Shown: positions 35,030-47,100 of the stretch, piece after piece
Numbering within the stretch: the stretch's first letter is position 1
How the letters are laid out: the number at the start of each line of letters is the position of its first letter
Origin: Allomyces arbusculus
Taxonomy: Eukaryota > Blastocladiomycota > Blastocladiomycetes > Blastocladiales > Blastocladiaceae
DNA: 64,000 bases
Assembly (NCBI GenBank): GCA_027604705.1
Contig: JADHYV010000020.1
Coordinates: forward strand, 248,001-312,000
Direction of reading: 5' to 3'
Notes under the pieces: generated by a model
The model's database searches: none
The model's input: the letters and a program-made list of their open reading frames with translations, nothing else
Told to the model about the DNA's origin: nothing
Made by a program: the position numbers and the translations under genes

Positions 35030-35860
35030 ATTGATGCAGAACGCAAGCGGGCGTCTAGCGGGCCGTCTATGGTTGGTCTATGGGGAGAGCGCTGGACTTT
35101 GCGGCGGTCGTGCGCGCGGCAGGGAGCCGTTGGGCGAATCGGGCGGTGGTGGTGGCAGCGGCAGCGACCAGAATTCGCGACAGCGCCGTGGCGAGCGGGT
35201 CGACAAGCGCGCGGCGGGTCCGTGCGCTGACTGCGGGCAGTGGCGGCAAGTGTGCGGGGCGTGCGGTCGCTGGCCGTGCGCAGCAGAGTCGTCGAAGGGC
35301 GAGAGAACGAGCGGACGGCGGCGGAGGTGTCGAGGACGACGTTGCGAGAAGGCGAGCGACTGCGACCGGCACTGTGGCGGCGTGCGCGAGCAGAGCGCGG
35401 CCAAGCACGATTTGCAACGAGGCGCGGTGCCTGGGCCACGTGCACGTGCGCTTGTCGCTCCGGGTTTGGGGAATTGGCGTTTCAAGACGGCTTTCAGCAC
35501 TCGGCTGCACGACGCGCGCTGCACGACGGGCTCCGAACGACGCCACTCAAAAGCCTCGCACCAACCCGCGGTTCGCGCTCGGGATCCCGCCCTCGGAGAT
35601 CCCGCCCGCTGAGATCCCGCCCGCCGAGATCCCGAACACCACTCCCAAACCCCGCCAAACCAGCCATTCGCGCACGCCATCGGGGAACGGATTTCATTTC
35701 GCTCTCGACACTCACCCCTCCGATCGATCCATCTTGCGCATCCATCTCAAGCCGCCGCCGCAGCAACGCATCCGTGCGCGTCCATCATGATCGCGCGCCT
35801 CAATGACCGGTCGCATGTGCGGGCGCCGCGCGTAAAGGGGTCGTGGCGACAAACGCCCAA
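35030..35860. other. Intergenic region upstream of the mucin-like gene
   Basis: About 830 nt of GC-rich DNA holding the mucin-like promoter and the 3' flank of the next minus-strand gene. Long open frames exist in several phases but consist of Arg/Ala-rich shadow sequence. It contains a 15-nt tandem repeat, listed separately. Confidence 0.5.
35581..35637. repeat. 15-nt tandem repeat, GAGATCCCGCCCGCY, about four units
   Basis: Units read gggatcccgccctcg, gagatcccgcccgct, gagatcccgcccgcc and a partial gagatcccgaac. Each holds an ATCCCG core. It lies about 550 nt upstream of the mucin-like start codon. On the minus strand the unit would encode GRDLx repeats, but no supported gene uses that frame. 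Confidence 0.8.
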
Positions 35861-38392
35861 TCACGCCTCGGCGCCCGTGCCGGCGTGCGCGCCGTGGTGC
35901 CCACTTCCGCCTTTGACATGCGACCACAAGTCGCGCGCCTTGGTAACGACCGCGGCCTTCGCGCTCTGCCGCCGCGTCGACGCGGCACGGCCCAACCCGG
36001 ACGTGACGGGCGGCACGACCAATTCGGACGCGCCGTGGTCATCGCCGCCCTCGTGCCGCGGCGCGTCAGCACTGTTCCGCGCCGCCGCGTTGCCGCTGCC
36101 GTCGCCGAGACTGTAGTAGCTCGAATCGCTCGGCAAGACGACGGGCGGGCGGGTCACGACCAGCCCTGGGGCCGCCGAGTCGTCCACGACCGCGACCGGT
36201 ATATCGCTGGAATCACGCGGCACGGCGTCAGGCTCGGCCGCAGGCGCGGCATCCGCGTCGCATCCGGCCTCCGGCACAGGCGCGAGCAGAGTCCTCGCTG
36301 CGAGCGCGTTCGACGACGGCGCGCGGACGAGCGAGGCAACCGATAAGCGGCTGCTCGAAGAAGGTGGGGGTGATGCGGCGAGCGACGCCGTGCCGCAGCC
36401 CGTATCCGACTCGGCGCCCGTGGCATGGGTCGCGCGACTCGTCTCCACCGATATGGTTGAGGCCGGCACGCTCGACGACACCGCATGCAAACTCGGGGCC
36501 GGCGGCGGCGGGTGCGGGTGCGGATGCGGCGGGTCGTACGGTAACGGCAGCGGCGGAAGCGCCGCATGCTGCGCCGCGGGCGAGACGGGGGTCGACTGCG
36601 ATCGGCGGAACAAAGTAATCCTCCGGTTCTGCGTGGCCGCCGCGACGACGGCCAGGGACGGCCCCGCCGGTGCTGGTGGTGGCGGCGTGTTTCGCCTGAA
36701 CGGAAGCGGCATCCGGCGCCGTATCCTCGGCGTGGTCGCGGGCGACGTCGAACTCTCTCTCCTTGCGCCGCCGCGCGCGCGCGGCGGCACCGGGTCATCT
36801 TCGGTATCCGCCAAGTGATTTTCGTCGTCGTCGTCGGGTCCCGGTCCAGAACTTTCGTCTTGGTCGTCAAAGTCGAGGTCGAGGTCGTCGGCGTCGGTTG
36901 CGGGCGGCTGCTGCGTGGCCGGAGTCCGTGATGGGGACGGAGGTGGTGGTTGCGGCGCGTGTCGTCGGAACAGGCCGCCGGCCCACTGCTTGGCCCACCC
37001 GACGCGGTTCTTAAGGTTGGTCTTGGCCATTTGCAGGTTGATCCGGCGCGAGTTTTTCATAAAGTAGAGCAGCAGCGCTTGCGACGCGAGCATCAACACG
37101 ATAAACGCGTCGGCCGAGACCCACCGCATCGTCAGTGTATAGAGCGTCAGCGCGAGCACGTTGCGGCGGCGTTGCTGAACAATGTGCGTGTCGCGGAGGG
37201 CTGGGGAAAAGGTGGAGAAGCGGTGTCAGTCGTCTCGAACATCTCTCGCGCGAGAAAGAAAGAGAAATGGGTACCTACTGCTGAATTTGGCGCGCCGTTC
37301 CGTCGCCTGTTGTGGCTGCCGCTTGCTTCCACGTTGCGTTGGCCCTCGAGCAGCGGGCCCCACCGCCCCTCCGCCGCTCGGCGCATCCTCAGCCGCTCCA
37401 CCTACCGCGCGATCCTTACCCCCACCCACCGCCTCCGGGATCGGGTACGTCAGCAGCGCAACGTACGTTAGCGGACTCAACCAATTGATCTGATCCGGGT
37501 CGCCACGCGTGCGCTGCACGGCGTCGACGAGCGCCGGATGGCGGAGCCACCGGTACGCCTGCACGTACTGCCACGCGGCCAACGCGAGCGTCGTCATGAC
37601 GTGCACCCATGCGGCAAGGAGACGGGGCGGCCGGTGCGCGTGCGCCACGGGGACCGCCGCCGCCTCGACGGGGCCATCGATGTGGCGACCTGGTGGTGGC
37701 GGTGCCGTGACCACGAGCGTCGGTGGAACCGTCGTGACCGCCGACGTCGTGGGCGTGCCCGTCAGCGGCGTGGCCAGGTTACGCGTAGCGACCGAGAGCG
37801 GGACGGGCGGCGCCGTCGCGCGTCGTGGGCGTCCCGCTGCCGCAGCGGCGGTTGGCGTCAGGTCGTTGGCCGCTGCCGCAGCAGCAGCCGCATCGGACGG
37901 GGGGTCCCAAAACGCGGCGTCGTCATCCGAGGTCGACGTGGCGTCGATGTCCATGGCCGATGGGTCCTCGTGCAGTGCAGCGGCGAGCACGAGCGCCACG
38001 TCGTCGATTCCGTCGCCGAGCGCTTCGGTCAGTCCCGACGGCGGGACAGCAGGCGTTGGCGGAGGTTCATCGAGTCCCGGGTCAGGGTGGTCGCGCGTGG
38101 CCGGTGGCGGCTTGCTGGGGCGGCGCACGGACAGTTTGGGGAACCGCAGGGCGCGCCGTTTTTTGCGAGATGCTGGGTCCGGGTCGGCGGGGGTGGCGGC
38201 GGCGGCATCGTCGATGGTTGGAGGGTCAGTCGGGTCGGCTTGGTGTGGCCGGTTCGCGACGGCCGCGTCGGCCGGAACGGCAGTGTCGTGGTGGAGTGCG
38301 CGCGCGTCGGCGGCGGGCGCCGCGGCGACGGCGGCGGGCGGGTGCGGGTGCGACTTGGCGCGCAGGACAAAGAAACGGCGGCCGACGGTCAT
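35861..38392 (-). CDS. Multi-pass membrane protein of unknown function
   Basis: Two exons: 38392-37420 and 37200-35861, joined in frame over a 219-nt intron (GTAAGG...CCAG), 770 residues. The first about 230 residues are disordered, Ala/Pro/Asp-rich. Ordered core: a helix at WVHVMTTLALAAWQYVQAYR, a second at INWLSPLTYVALLTYPIPEA, then GGALRDTHIVQQRRRN, and two close helices at VLALTLYTLTMRW and DAFIVLMLASQALLLYFM, followed by a basic amphipathic stretch NSRRINLQMAKTNLKNRV and GWAKQWAGGLFRR. A long disordered acidic/Ser/Pro tail follows. Splicing produces the continuous YPIPEAVGGALRDTH, which supports the junction. I do not recognise the family; the compact core suggests a conserved domain. 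An ATG further upstream in the same frame (38710) is possible but adds only low-complexity sequence. Confidence 0.75.
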
Positions 38393-38901
38393 CCTTGGTC
38401 GGTGGGGGCGGTGGGCCCAAGCCGTTGTTGAAGTGCGTGGGTTGCAGCGCCGTGGCTGGTCCAGGCGGCGGGCCGCGAGCACGGCGAGGAGAGTGCAGCC
38501 AGTGCCGGCAGCTGCGGCGGTGGCCGTGGCCGCGTCGTCTCCGGTCGGCGCCGTCGCCAAGGCTGCCGAGGGCGGTCGCGATGTGGAGCGGGCAGGCAGT
38601 GTGCAGGCAGCGTCGAGTGTTGTGTTGACGTGGACAGCCTTTCGGGCCGGCCGCCGGCTTCGCAGGATGACACACGCGCGGGACGACCGCGCCCGCGCCG
38701 CACGCAGCACCCGCCCAGCGGCCCCGCGATCGAGTCCCGCCGCACCGGGTCGCTTCCAACCTCGCCTGCAACGCGCATCGCATCTCGATTCGAGAAATGA
38801 GAAATGAAGTCATTACCACCCAACCCAACCAGTCCCGCCCCGCGCTCCCTGCGCGCGCCTTCCAAGTCCGCCCGGTGCCGTGCCCGCAGCCCAACCGGTC
38901 G
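38393..38901. other. Intergenic region upstream of the multi-pass membrane protein
   Basis: About 510 nt with the 5' flank of the membrane-protein gene and the 3' flank of the RGS gene. Open frames here are shadows; nothing else is visible. Confidence 0.5.
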
Positions 38902-39948
38902 CTAGCTGGGCACCGCCCCACCCGCCGTGCGCCCGCTCACCACCAGCACCTGCTCGCCCCTCGCCCCGGCCTCAAGCAAGTGCGCCAGGTACGACCGAAA
39001 CGCCGGCAACAAATTGCCCAACAGCGCCTTGCCGACCTCGCGCCCGACCTGGTCCAGCAATCGCGCCGTCGGGCCCGTCGTGTGCGTATCCACGACCGTC
39101 TCGAGCACCGCACTGCGCAACGCCCCCGCCAAATTCAATGCCATCGGCGCCTTGGGGTCGACGTACCGCCGCACCAAGTCGGTCGCGCGGTCGCGGTCCA
39201 ACACGGCAATCGCCGGCGCTAACTGCGTCCCGGACCCGGGCCTTGGCAGAGCCAGAGCCGTCGTCGACGCCGACGAAATCCGGCGACTGCAATCTGAGTT
39301 GACGACGGCGACGAGCGGCGGAATAAACCCGGGTTCTGCGGCTTGCCGGACGGCCAGGTACTCTTCGTAGAACGCGACCGTCTCGGGCATGTAGTTGCGG
39401 TCGGCGCACGCGCGGAACAGCGGTAACAGCACAGGAGACGTCGCGGGCTCAACAAAAATGGCGCGCAGCGTCACGGCCTGCGGGTCCGGGACCACCGCCG
39501 ACAATGGCGGCGGCGACGGGGCCACCGCTGCAGCCACGGCCGGACTGCGCGAGCCGGTGCCCGTCGCCGACCGACCGCGCCGGTCTAGGCTGAACGTGCG
39601 CGACAGCGAAGACATGATCGGCAGTGCCATGAACCCGGACGTGATCGTCGACGCGCGCTTGCGCCCGTGCGTGTCGTTACCGTTGGCGGGCGACGCGTCG
39701 TCGGCTGCGTGGTGCCGCACCGACATCGCGCCCGATACGTCCGACATAGACCGCTTGACAAAGACGGGCGCCGTCGACTCGGTTCTCGTGGCGGACTCGT
39801 TCGCGGCCGCCATCACGGTCGGAGTCGTTGGCGCGCCCGCTGCGTCGCCGGACTCGGACGCGGTCGACCGGCTTGGCGAGAGCCGCTGCAGCGCGCGGAA
39901 CATGGCGCTGGCTCGGGCGGGTCGGATCGAGGGGGTCGCGTGGGTCAA
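38902..39948 (-). CDS. Regulator of G-protein signalling (RGS) domain protein
   Basis: Intronless, 348 residues; an internal Met16 (39903, MFRALQRLSPSRS) is an equally good start. The first about 155 residues are disordered, Ser/Ala/Pro-rich. Residues about 158-335 form an RGS-like helical bundle: LRAIFVEPATSPVLLPLFRACA, YMPETVAFYEEYLAV, a Ser-rich insert, IAVLDRDRATDLVRRYVD, PMALNLAGALRSAVLE, and ARLLDQVGREVGKALLGNLLPAFRSYL. These correspond to RGS helices and the usual PxxxNL and LxxxFxxF positions. By family knowledge RGS domains speed GTP hydrolysis by G-alpha subunits. The asparagine normally found before the FY/FW pair is Thr here, and the insert is long, so GAP activity is not certain. 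A class C GPCR lies 5 kb away. Confidence 0.7.
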   Translation of the reverse strand: MTHATPSIRPARASAMFRALQRLSPSRSTASESGDAAGAPTTPTVMAAANESATRTESTAPVFVKRSMSDVSGAMSVRHHAADDASPANGNDTHGRKRASTITSGFMALPIMSSLSRTFSLDRRGRSATGTGSRSPAVAAAVAPSPPPLSAVVPDPQAVTLRAIFVEPATSPVLLPLFRACADRNYMPETVAFYEEYLAVRQAAEPGFIPPLVAVVNSDCSRRISSASTTALALPRPGSGTQLAPAIAVLDRDRATDLVRRYVDPKAPMALNLAGALRSAVLETVVDTHTTGPTARLLDQVGREVGKALLGNLLPAFRSYLAHLLEAGARGEQVLVVSGRTAGGAVPS

Positions 39949-40858
39949 GAGAAGTGGAAGGGGGGATCAGTAGCTTGGTGCGCGGGGACAGCGAGTGGCC
40001 CGCCTTGGCGGACGGATCAGCGGGCCGCGGAGCAGAGTGCAGGAGTGGGCGGACGTCAAGGGAGTGCCGCGAGTCGGAACGCAATCTGTGTATGCGCTCG
40101 TCGGGGAATGGTGGGGTGCCAGAAGACGACAGGGCCGTCGAGAGAACGGGCGAGGGCCAAGAGCAAGCGCATTGGCGGCCAAAAAATCCGATTTATGAGC
40201 CTTGATCACACGCACCTGACCGGGCCTGACGAGCGAGCGCGAGCCAGCCGCCGCTTGCAGCGCTTTCGCTCGCTGGAGACGCGTCGCGATAAATGAGCAG
40301 CTGTCTCGCGGCAGCGCGCAGGGCCGGTGGCCACACGTGCTCGAAAAGACCTAACGATCACTTTCTCTTCTCGCTTGTGTCGTGCTCCCTCTCGGCCGTG
40401 AATCATGTCAAAAGGAGCGGTTTATTCTAGTCGGGCCCGGCTCGGATCCCATTCACATTCGCGCCAAGATCGGGCCCCACATCAACATGTCAACGCGACA
40501 ACCAGGCGAACCAACGAACCGGGAACCGAGCGTGAGATTTTTTGACCTGTGTGCTATAGCAAAATGCAATCGAACCGAGACGAAAAACCAATCAATCGAA
40601 AGGAAAAGCAGACATTAAACCAATCAAACCAAATCAAGCCAGACAAGAGGGGGGTAAAGAACAGAGAACCAAACCGAACCAAACCGACGGAACAGGACGA
40701 GCCCGTCCGCATCGACCGACCAGCGCCGAACGGTCCCGGCCGAGCGGCAGCATCGACAACGAACCCGCGCGCCCCCGAGTTCCTTGGCTGCACACACACT
40801 CCGACAGGTATCTGCCGCTGCGCCGACCAATCGAGCCAACGCGCCCGACGCGCCTCCC
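39949..40858. other. Intergenic region between the cyclin B 3' end and the RGS 5' end
   Basis: About 900 nt. The part near 40550-40720 is A-rich (aaccaaaccgaaccaaaccga), probably the cyclin B 3' UTR. No supported gene or RNA. Confidence 0.5.
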
Positions 40859-42659
40859 TTATTGCGGCTGCGCCTGTTCCGGCCCCTTGAATGGCGGTGT
40901 TGCCGTGATCTCCATGCCCAAGTCGTGCGCCCACGCCTGCGCCGTCTGCATCGCGCGAGTATACTTCTTGTGACCGTATTTGCGGTAGAAGAAGTCGCAC
41001 TCTTGCTGGTGGCACATCCAATCGACCAAGAACTCGACCGCCGGCAAGAGCTCCTCCTCGCGGTACCCCGAGCAGTACCGGAACAGCGCGTCCCACCCGT
41101 CCTGGTCGTGTAGTTTACGCGCGAGCCACATGCACGCAGCACCGACGAGCGAACTCGGGAACCGCAGGAACCGGTGGTCGAGCAACGTAATTTCCGCAAG
41201 GAACTTGGCCATGTTGCGGTGCTGCGGGTTGTAGTCGTCGACCTTGGAAATGCGCCGCATAAACGTGTACGGCCCCGGTGCCCAAATGTCAAAATCGAGC
41301 ACGCGCAAGATGTACTGTTCGGCACGCAGCATGTCGTCGTCCTTGAAGGCATTGTCGGCCATGTAGGTGAACTGCGTCACGGGCGGGCACGTGACCTCCT
41401 CGGTCTTGGCGGCCAGGAAGAGCGCGGCGAGCCCGACAAGCTGGAACTTGCCGAGCGACACGACGCGGCGCGACAGGAACCGGTCCATGATGTTGACAGC
41501 GAGGAAGAGCGTTTCGGGCGTGAACTTGAACTTTTGGTGCACTTCAATCAGCCAGTCGACGAGAATCACGCGCATACTCCACCGCAGTTCCGGGTGTTGC
41601 GTAATGTATCGCTGGTCGGGCATGAACATTTGCTACACAACAAATCCAACACGTCAGTCGGGCACCCTCCTGGGGAGAGTGGTCATCACCACCGCCATCA
41701 ACCGCATACCCACCTCGCGCTGCATCAGGTAGTTCAGAATATCCTGTGCGTACTCGGCGCACATGCCCGGGTCGTCGAGGTCCTCCTCGTCCATATCAGG
41801 CGCGTCCATGGTACCGTCGAGCAGTGCCAGCCGCTTCGACTGCGGCGTCAGCTCGCTCTCGGCCCGCAGCTTCATGAAGACATTGTCGGGCATGAACGCG
41901 TGCTGCCGGCCCAATTGGCCGAGCGGCACCTCGTCGTGCGCCGCGTCCCCGGTAACGGGTACGGGAGCGACATCCACGGGGGCCGCGGCCGACGCAGCGG
42001 GGGCCTTGGCGGGCTCCTCGTGCACGGGCGCCGCCGCGGAAGCAGGGACAGCAGCCGCCGCGCCCTTGGTCGACTTGAGCTTCTTGGGCACGGGCTCCTG
42101 CTGCGCCGACGTCGCCGACTTCTTCGAGGCCGGTTCGGCCGCCGCCGCGTCGGGGTACTTCGGCTGCTTGTCGGCATTACGCTTGCGCGGGTTCACGGTC
42201 GCCGTGGGTGCCGCGGGCGCGGGCGCGGGCGCAGCGGCCGTCGTCGTCGCGGCTGTCGCGGCCTTGGCCGACGCGCGCGTGACGCGGCGCTGCGGCGACG
42301 GCTGCTTGCCGGCAATGCCAGTCGCGGGCTTCTTGACCTATGGCGATGATCAAAGTGATCAGATCCGAAAATCGATCAAGTACGTCGCTCGAAATGCGTA
42401 CCTTAGGTGCGGCATTCTCCTTGTTGGCGGGCACCGCCGTCGTAGTCGGCTTGGCCACGGCCACGTTCTTGACGGGCGCCGCGTGCTTGGTCGGGTGGCC
42501 TGCGCCGGCCGCCGCACCGGCCGCCTTCTTGCGCGGTGGGACCGCGTTCTCGTTGCCCGCGCCGAGAGCGTGCTATTGCGGCGAAACGGTCAGAATCGGA
42601 TGACAGGGCGGGTGGACAGTACGGCCACGCACACGAACCTCGGGCCGCGACGAGAGCAT
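40859..42659 (-). CDS. G2/M B-type cyclin
   Basis: Four exons: 42659-42639, 42572-42402, 42337-41714 and 41632-40859 (529 residues); introns of 66, 64 and 81 nt. All junctions are in phase 0. Exon 1 encodes only MLSSRPE. The disordered N-terminus carries a KEN box at 58-60 (ANKENAAPK) and a weak destruction-box-like HALGAGNEN at 8-16 right at the first junction. Then come a helix ending DILNYLMQRE and the cyclin core: ELRWSMRVILVDWLIEVHQK (the MRAIL-type patch reads MRVIL), FLAVNIMDRFLSRRVV, LGLAALFLAAKTEEV-type repeats and a second cyclin fold through EFLVDWMCHQQECDFFYRKY. By family knowledge it activates Cdk1 for mitosis and is destroyed through APC/C, for which the KEN box is the clearest signal here. 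Confidence 0.95.
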
Positions 42660-44163
42660 GGTGGAGGAAGTAAGTGGAATGATCACCGAGGAAGCGGGAC
42701 GAGTCGGGCGGCAGCGGCCGAGGTGGCCACGGCGGCTAGAGTAGGGGCAAGGCGAGCAGCTGCGCGAAGAAAGAGAGGGAGTTGCGGACGGTTAGGGGGC
42801 GGCGTCGGAGAGGACAGCACGGTATGGTGCGCAAGAGTGGGGGCTAAGTGCGAGGACACGGAGAGTGCGTGGGTGGGGAGGTGCGCCGACGAGAGGGCGG
42901 TTGCGGGTGGAGAGCGAGGAGCAAAGAGAGCCGAGGGCCGGGATGAGAGGGCGAGCGCGGAGTGAGAGCGCTGGGAGCGAGAGCGCTGGGAGGGATGGGC
43001 AGGACGAGGACGACGGAGCGCAGTAATGGCCGACCCGCCGAGAGCGGCTGCACGCGACGACTTGAAGGTGGGAGACACGAATCGACGACTGTCTCGCACG
43101 GCCGTTCATTGCGAGAAGGCCAATCCACCTTGCGATCGCCGGCCGGCCGCGCCGTAGGACACCTCGCAAACGATGCGCAGCGGGGTCGCCCGTGGGTGGA
43201 GAGGCGAGGCGCTGGGCTGGGCCGAGCCGCGCGGTCCATGGCGGAGTATCGTCGTCGTCGTCGCGAACGGTGGTGGGCGGCGAGGTTGCGATGCGGCGCG
43301 CAAGCCCGCTTTGGTCGCCCGCACGCCCGCCAAGTCACCCAAGCCCAACGCACTTGAACAGAGCACGAGGGAGAGCAAAACAAAACAAAAAACGAAAACG
43401 AAAACGGATGACCTACAGGCGATGGCGGCGAATAGACTATCGAGGGGACCACGGCGCCGAGGGACGGCAATGGACGGCCGGAGGGAGGGCAGAGCAGCGG
43501 CGGTGCGGTGCGGGGAGGCGGGGACGATGATGGGCCCGTTGGCGGCAAGGAACAGAGACGGCGGCAAAGAGTCGGATGCAGCAAGCGGAGCAGCAGCACG
43601 AGTGCAGCGAAGAGCCGTGCCTGAGAGCGAGAGCGAGAGCCTGCACGAGCTTTGGTCGAGCCAGGCTCGCTCGGTTGGACTTGTGCGTGCAGTGCGATGC
43701 TTCGTTGCGAGAAAAAAAAAATAGATGCACAGAAAACGACCTGTCCCTTGCGTCACGCGGCCGTCCTGCCACAAACATTCGCTCACCATTTTCAGCTGCG
43801 AAATCACTCATCCACCCCATTATGAACGGGCAATTTCGGTCATGTCCACCACGATTTCGCGGACGGGCACGGTGGAGAGGGGCCTACTGGCGATGGTGGG
43901 TCGGGAGAGGGGCTTTTTGACACGCTTGAGGCGATCAAAGGAAGAGACGCCGACCTGAACGGATATCCACACATGCCAACCGCAATGGGAAAAATGCGTT
44001 GACACGGTCCAGACCCGTCCTAAACAGATTTCATTCCTTGTCATGCCTACCTGTACGTCCCACGGTATACAGTCCAGTCTGCCCACTCCATCCCTCACCC
44101 CATCCCCCTCCCGCTCGGATCTCAGACACCGGACGCCTTCGCCCAACCAAGCCGACCCCCCGC
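42660..44163. other. Long intergenic region upstream of cyclin B and downstream of the GPCR
   Basis: About 1.5 kb. It begins as GC-rich DNA with purine-rich stretches, changes near 43380 to A-rich (aaaacaaaacaaaaaacgaaaacg) and ends with the GPCR 3' flank. Many overlapping open frames exist on both strands, none with a domain or convincing splice partner. I take it as the cyclin B promoter and leader plus 3' sequence. Confidence 0.5.
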
Positions 44164-47100
44164 TCACGCGCCCGACCCGCCGCCGCGCCCCACCTGCGGG
44201 CGCGACACGACACTCGACTTTTCCGTTGCCCCGCTCGTCGACTTTTCACTCACATGATCGAGTGCGGCAGCACGCACTTCGCCGCTCCCGTCGCCCGTAT
44301 CGAGCCGGGACCCGACCCAGTGCCGGTCATGGAACGTCGTGTGCGATGGCTCGGCGCGTTCCGAGACGGCGAGCGCCGTGGCTGCAGCTGGGCGCCGCGT
44401 CTTGCGCTTGAGCCGGTGCATGACCGAGGACCCCGACGCGGGCGTGGCCACGGCCTGGTCCGGGAAAACCATGGCCGTCCACTGGTCACGATCCTCGTCG
44501 TTCGCGAATTGCACGATCCATGTCGCATCGGCCGACACGGTCACGTCGAGGCAGTTCGCGGCGACGCCCGAGTGCGGGGTTACGGTGATGCTGGCGAGCG
44601 CGATGGCGGTCCCGATAGCGCGTGCCGGTTGATGTCGGGTTGGGAACATGGTCAGGGTGCCTAGAGATAATGCTGACCTTGTCAGTGGAGAAAATGATGA
44701 TGACGATCAAGAAATGCGATCACGCAACACGCACCGTGCTCCAAGTCAGCTGTGACCGTACATTGCTGCCACGTCGAAAACAGATAACTGCCGCGCTTGA
44801 CGGGCAGCGAGCTCTCGACCAATATTACCTACGAAAAAACCGTTGGTTGGAGCAACGACGCGAGGGGGTTGGCCCCATAAAACGCACCGTTTTCCCTCCC
44901 GCATCCCACGTCACCTCCATTACATGTTCCTGCTCGACGCCGCTTCCATTCGCACCCGATTTGGCCGAAACCGTATCCAGCACATTTCCACCGGACGCGC
45001 GATACCGCCTCGCAGCCGCCGCCGACAATCCGGCATTTACGGCCCCCTCCTTCCGCGCGGCTGCGGCACTCTCCTTGGCTGCGACCTTTTGCGCGACCTG
45101 TACGCGGCGCGCCAAGACCACCACCCGCCCAACGAGCGCCAAGAACGCAAACGCGTTCCCGTACGTGACCGTGGCTGTCGACACGAGCGTGACCGTCCGC
45201 GCGGCGGCGGTGAACGGGTACTGCGCGAGAATCACAACGATGAGTGCGCACAAGGCCGAGTTTTGCGCGGTCATGAACAACCAGCTCGATTCCTTGTAGG
45301 CCGACATGACGTGCCGCGTCTTGAAGGCCAGGTAGACGACCAGGCACAGAAGGATGCCGTTGTACCCGAGCGTGGCAATCGTCATGGCGCGCGTCGACCC
45401 CGGGTCGGTCCCAGAGCACCGGCTGACGACAAAGTAGGGCGTGGTCTCGGTCACGACGGTGGGGGGCGCAATGGATGCCCAAACGATGGCCAGGATGGTT
45501 TCGCCCGCAGCAAGGACAGCGACACCGGCGAGCAACATGCGTGTGCTGATACTCGTGCGCGCGAGCCGTTGGTTCTCAAAGACGGTATAGAGCTAGGCCG
45601 GTGCACGCGAGGAATGATGTTAGCATCGCTGCGTCCGCAAACAAAATTGATACCGCAGAAGGTGGAAGCCGGAACACGTACCCGATACGCCTTGGCGCCC
45701 GATGCCGTGGCAATGATTTGGAACCCGTACATGAACGTGAACGTGCTGGCCATGCACGACGCGTCGGTCGGCGGTCCGTTCAGTACGACCAAGTTGCTTG
45801 CGTGCACGAGCAGGCATCCGACGGCCGTCAACAGCAAGAACGGGAAACTCATGGCGCGCACCACGGCGAGACGTCGTTGTCGCACGAGGTAGGCCGTCGT
45901 GACGAGAATCGCGGCCATGGCCGCGACATTGAGCGCAAACACGACGGCCGTCGCAGGGTGAGTAAGGACCGGGTCGAGCCTCTGGCGAACGGGTCGGTCG
46001 AGCGGGACCTCCGACGTGCCCGAGTAGAATCGCGGCGGCTGCAAAGTCGTGAATTGCGTCGGTCCGACTTCGAACGCAATGTGCGGCACGCTGTCGTAGA
46101 CGTTGTAAACATGGAAGTCGGCTTGCCGGTTGCCCGTCGCGTCGAACGTGATGTTCCCCGAAATGCCCACAAAACTTGGGAGAAAGTCAGACTGAGTCGC
46201 GTTGTATGACCGCGAGAGGATCGTGGCGGCACCGAATTCATTCGCGATCTGGTGGACAGTGCGAGGTAAGGCCATGCCCACAGAGAAAAAAAAGACCAAA
46301 ATGGAGGAGGGAGACGGTACCCGAATGAGCCCGTGCGCCATGCCGACCATACAATCGATATATGGACCGGTGCCAAACTCGGGAATCGCTTGGTTGGGGT
46401 AGGTGGCATTCCAGTCGGATCGAAACACCTCAAATGCGCGCGTCTGCGCGAATTGGATTGGGACAATCGAAAAGATGCCGTTCATGAGCGAGGGGTCAAA
46501 CCCTGGAATCGCAGTGGATGCTTGCGCCATGACAGCCAGCCCGTCACCGCCAATCTGAACAGGAAGTAGGAGGGTAGGTCGGTTCTGTCAGGTCAAGCCC
46601 TCGCTGCGAAACAAGAGAGGAGCTCATCGTGCAAGTGCACGCACGGACCCAGACCCAATCGGTGCCGATCATGCCGAGTGCGCTACATTTGGTGCCGAGC
46701 TGTGGGGTCAGGAAGCGGAATGCGAGGTGGATGGGTGGATGACAGCACCAAAACATACGCGGCTTGAATAAACACCACTGTCAGCTCGTCGGGCACACCG
46801 GCGACAATGATGATGCGGGACCCGCAGTCGCGAATCTTTGTCAGCTGATCGCGCACGTCGGTGGTGCCGGCGGGGAACTGCTGGTCCTCGAGGAGTGAGA
46901 TGCCGAGTGCAGGAGTAGCCGCGAGGAGTCCCGAGCGGACTTGAGCCAGTGTATTCGGGGCGTGATCAGCGACCTCAATGCAAGACTCGAGAGCAGCGCA
47001 GGAAAAACGCACCCGAGAGACCATACTGGTCCGAGCATACGAACGAGGCGATGACCGACCACCCCATGTTGTGCACAAACAGTGCAATTGCGCGGCCTTG

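Noticed and set aside
33125-35612. Plus-strand open frames of 701 and 818 codons antisense to the mucin-like gene
   Set aside because: They arise because TCG/GCG/CCG-rich serine and alanine codons leave few stops on the other strand. The products are Arg/Gly- or Asp/Val-repetitive without signal or domain.
42660-43810. Overlapping minus- and plus-strand open frames of 180-250 codons upstream of cyclin B
   Set aside because: Arg/Ser/Ala/Pro-rich shadow sequence in several frames at once, no domain and no splice partner; more likely promoter or leader.
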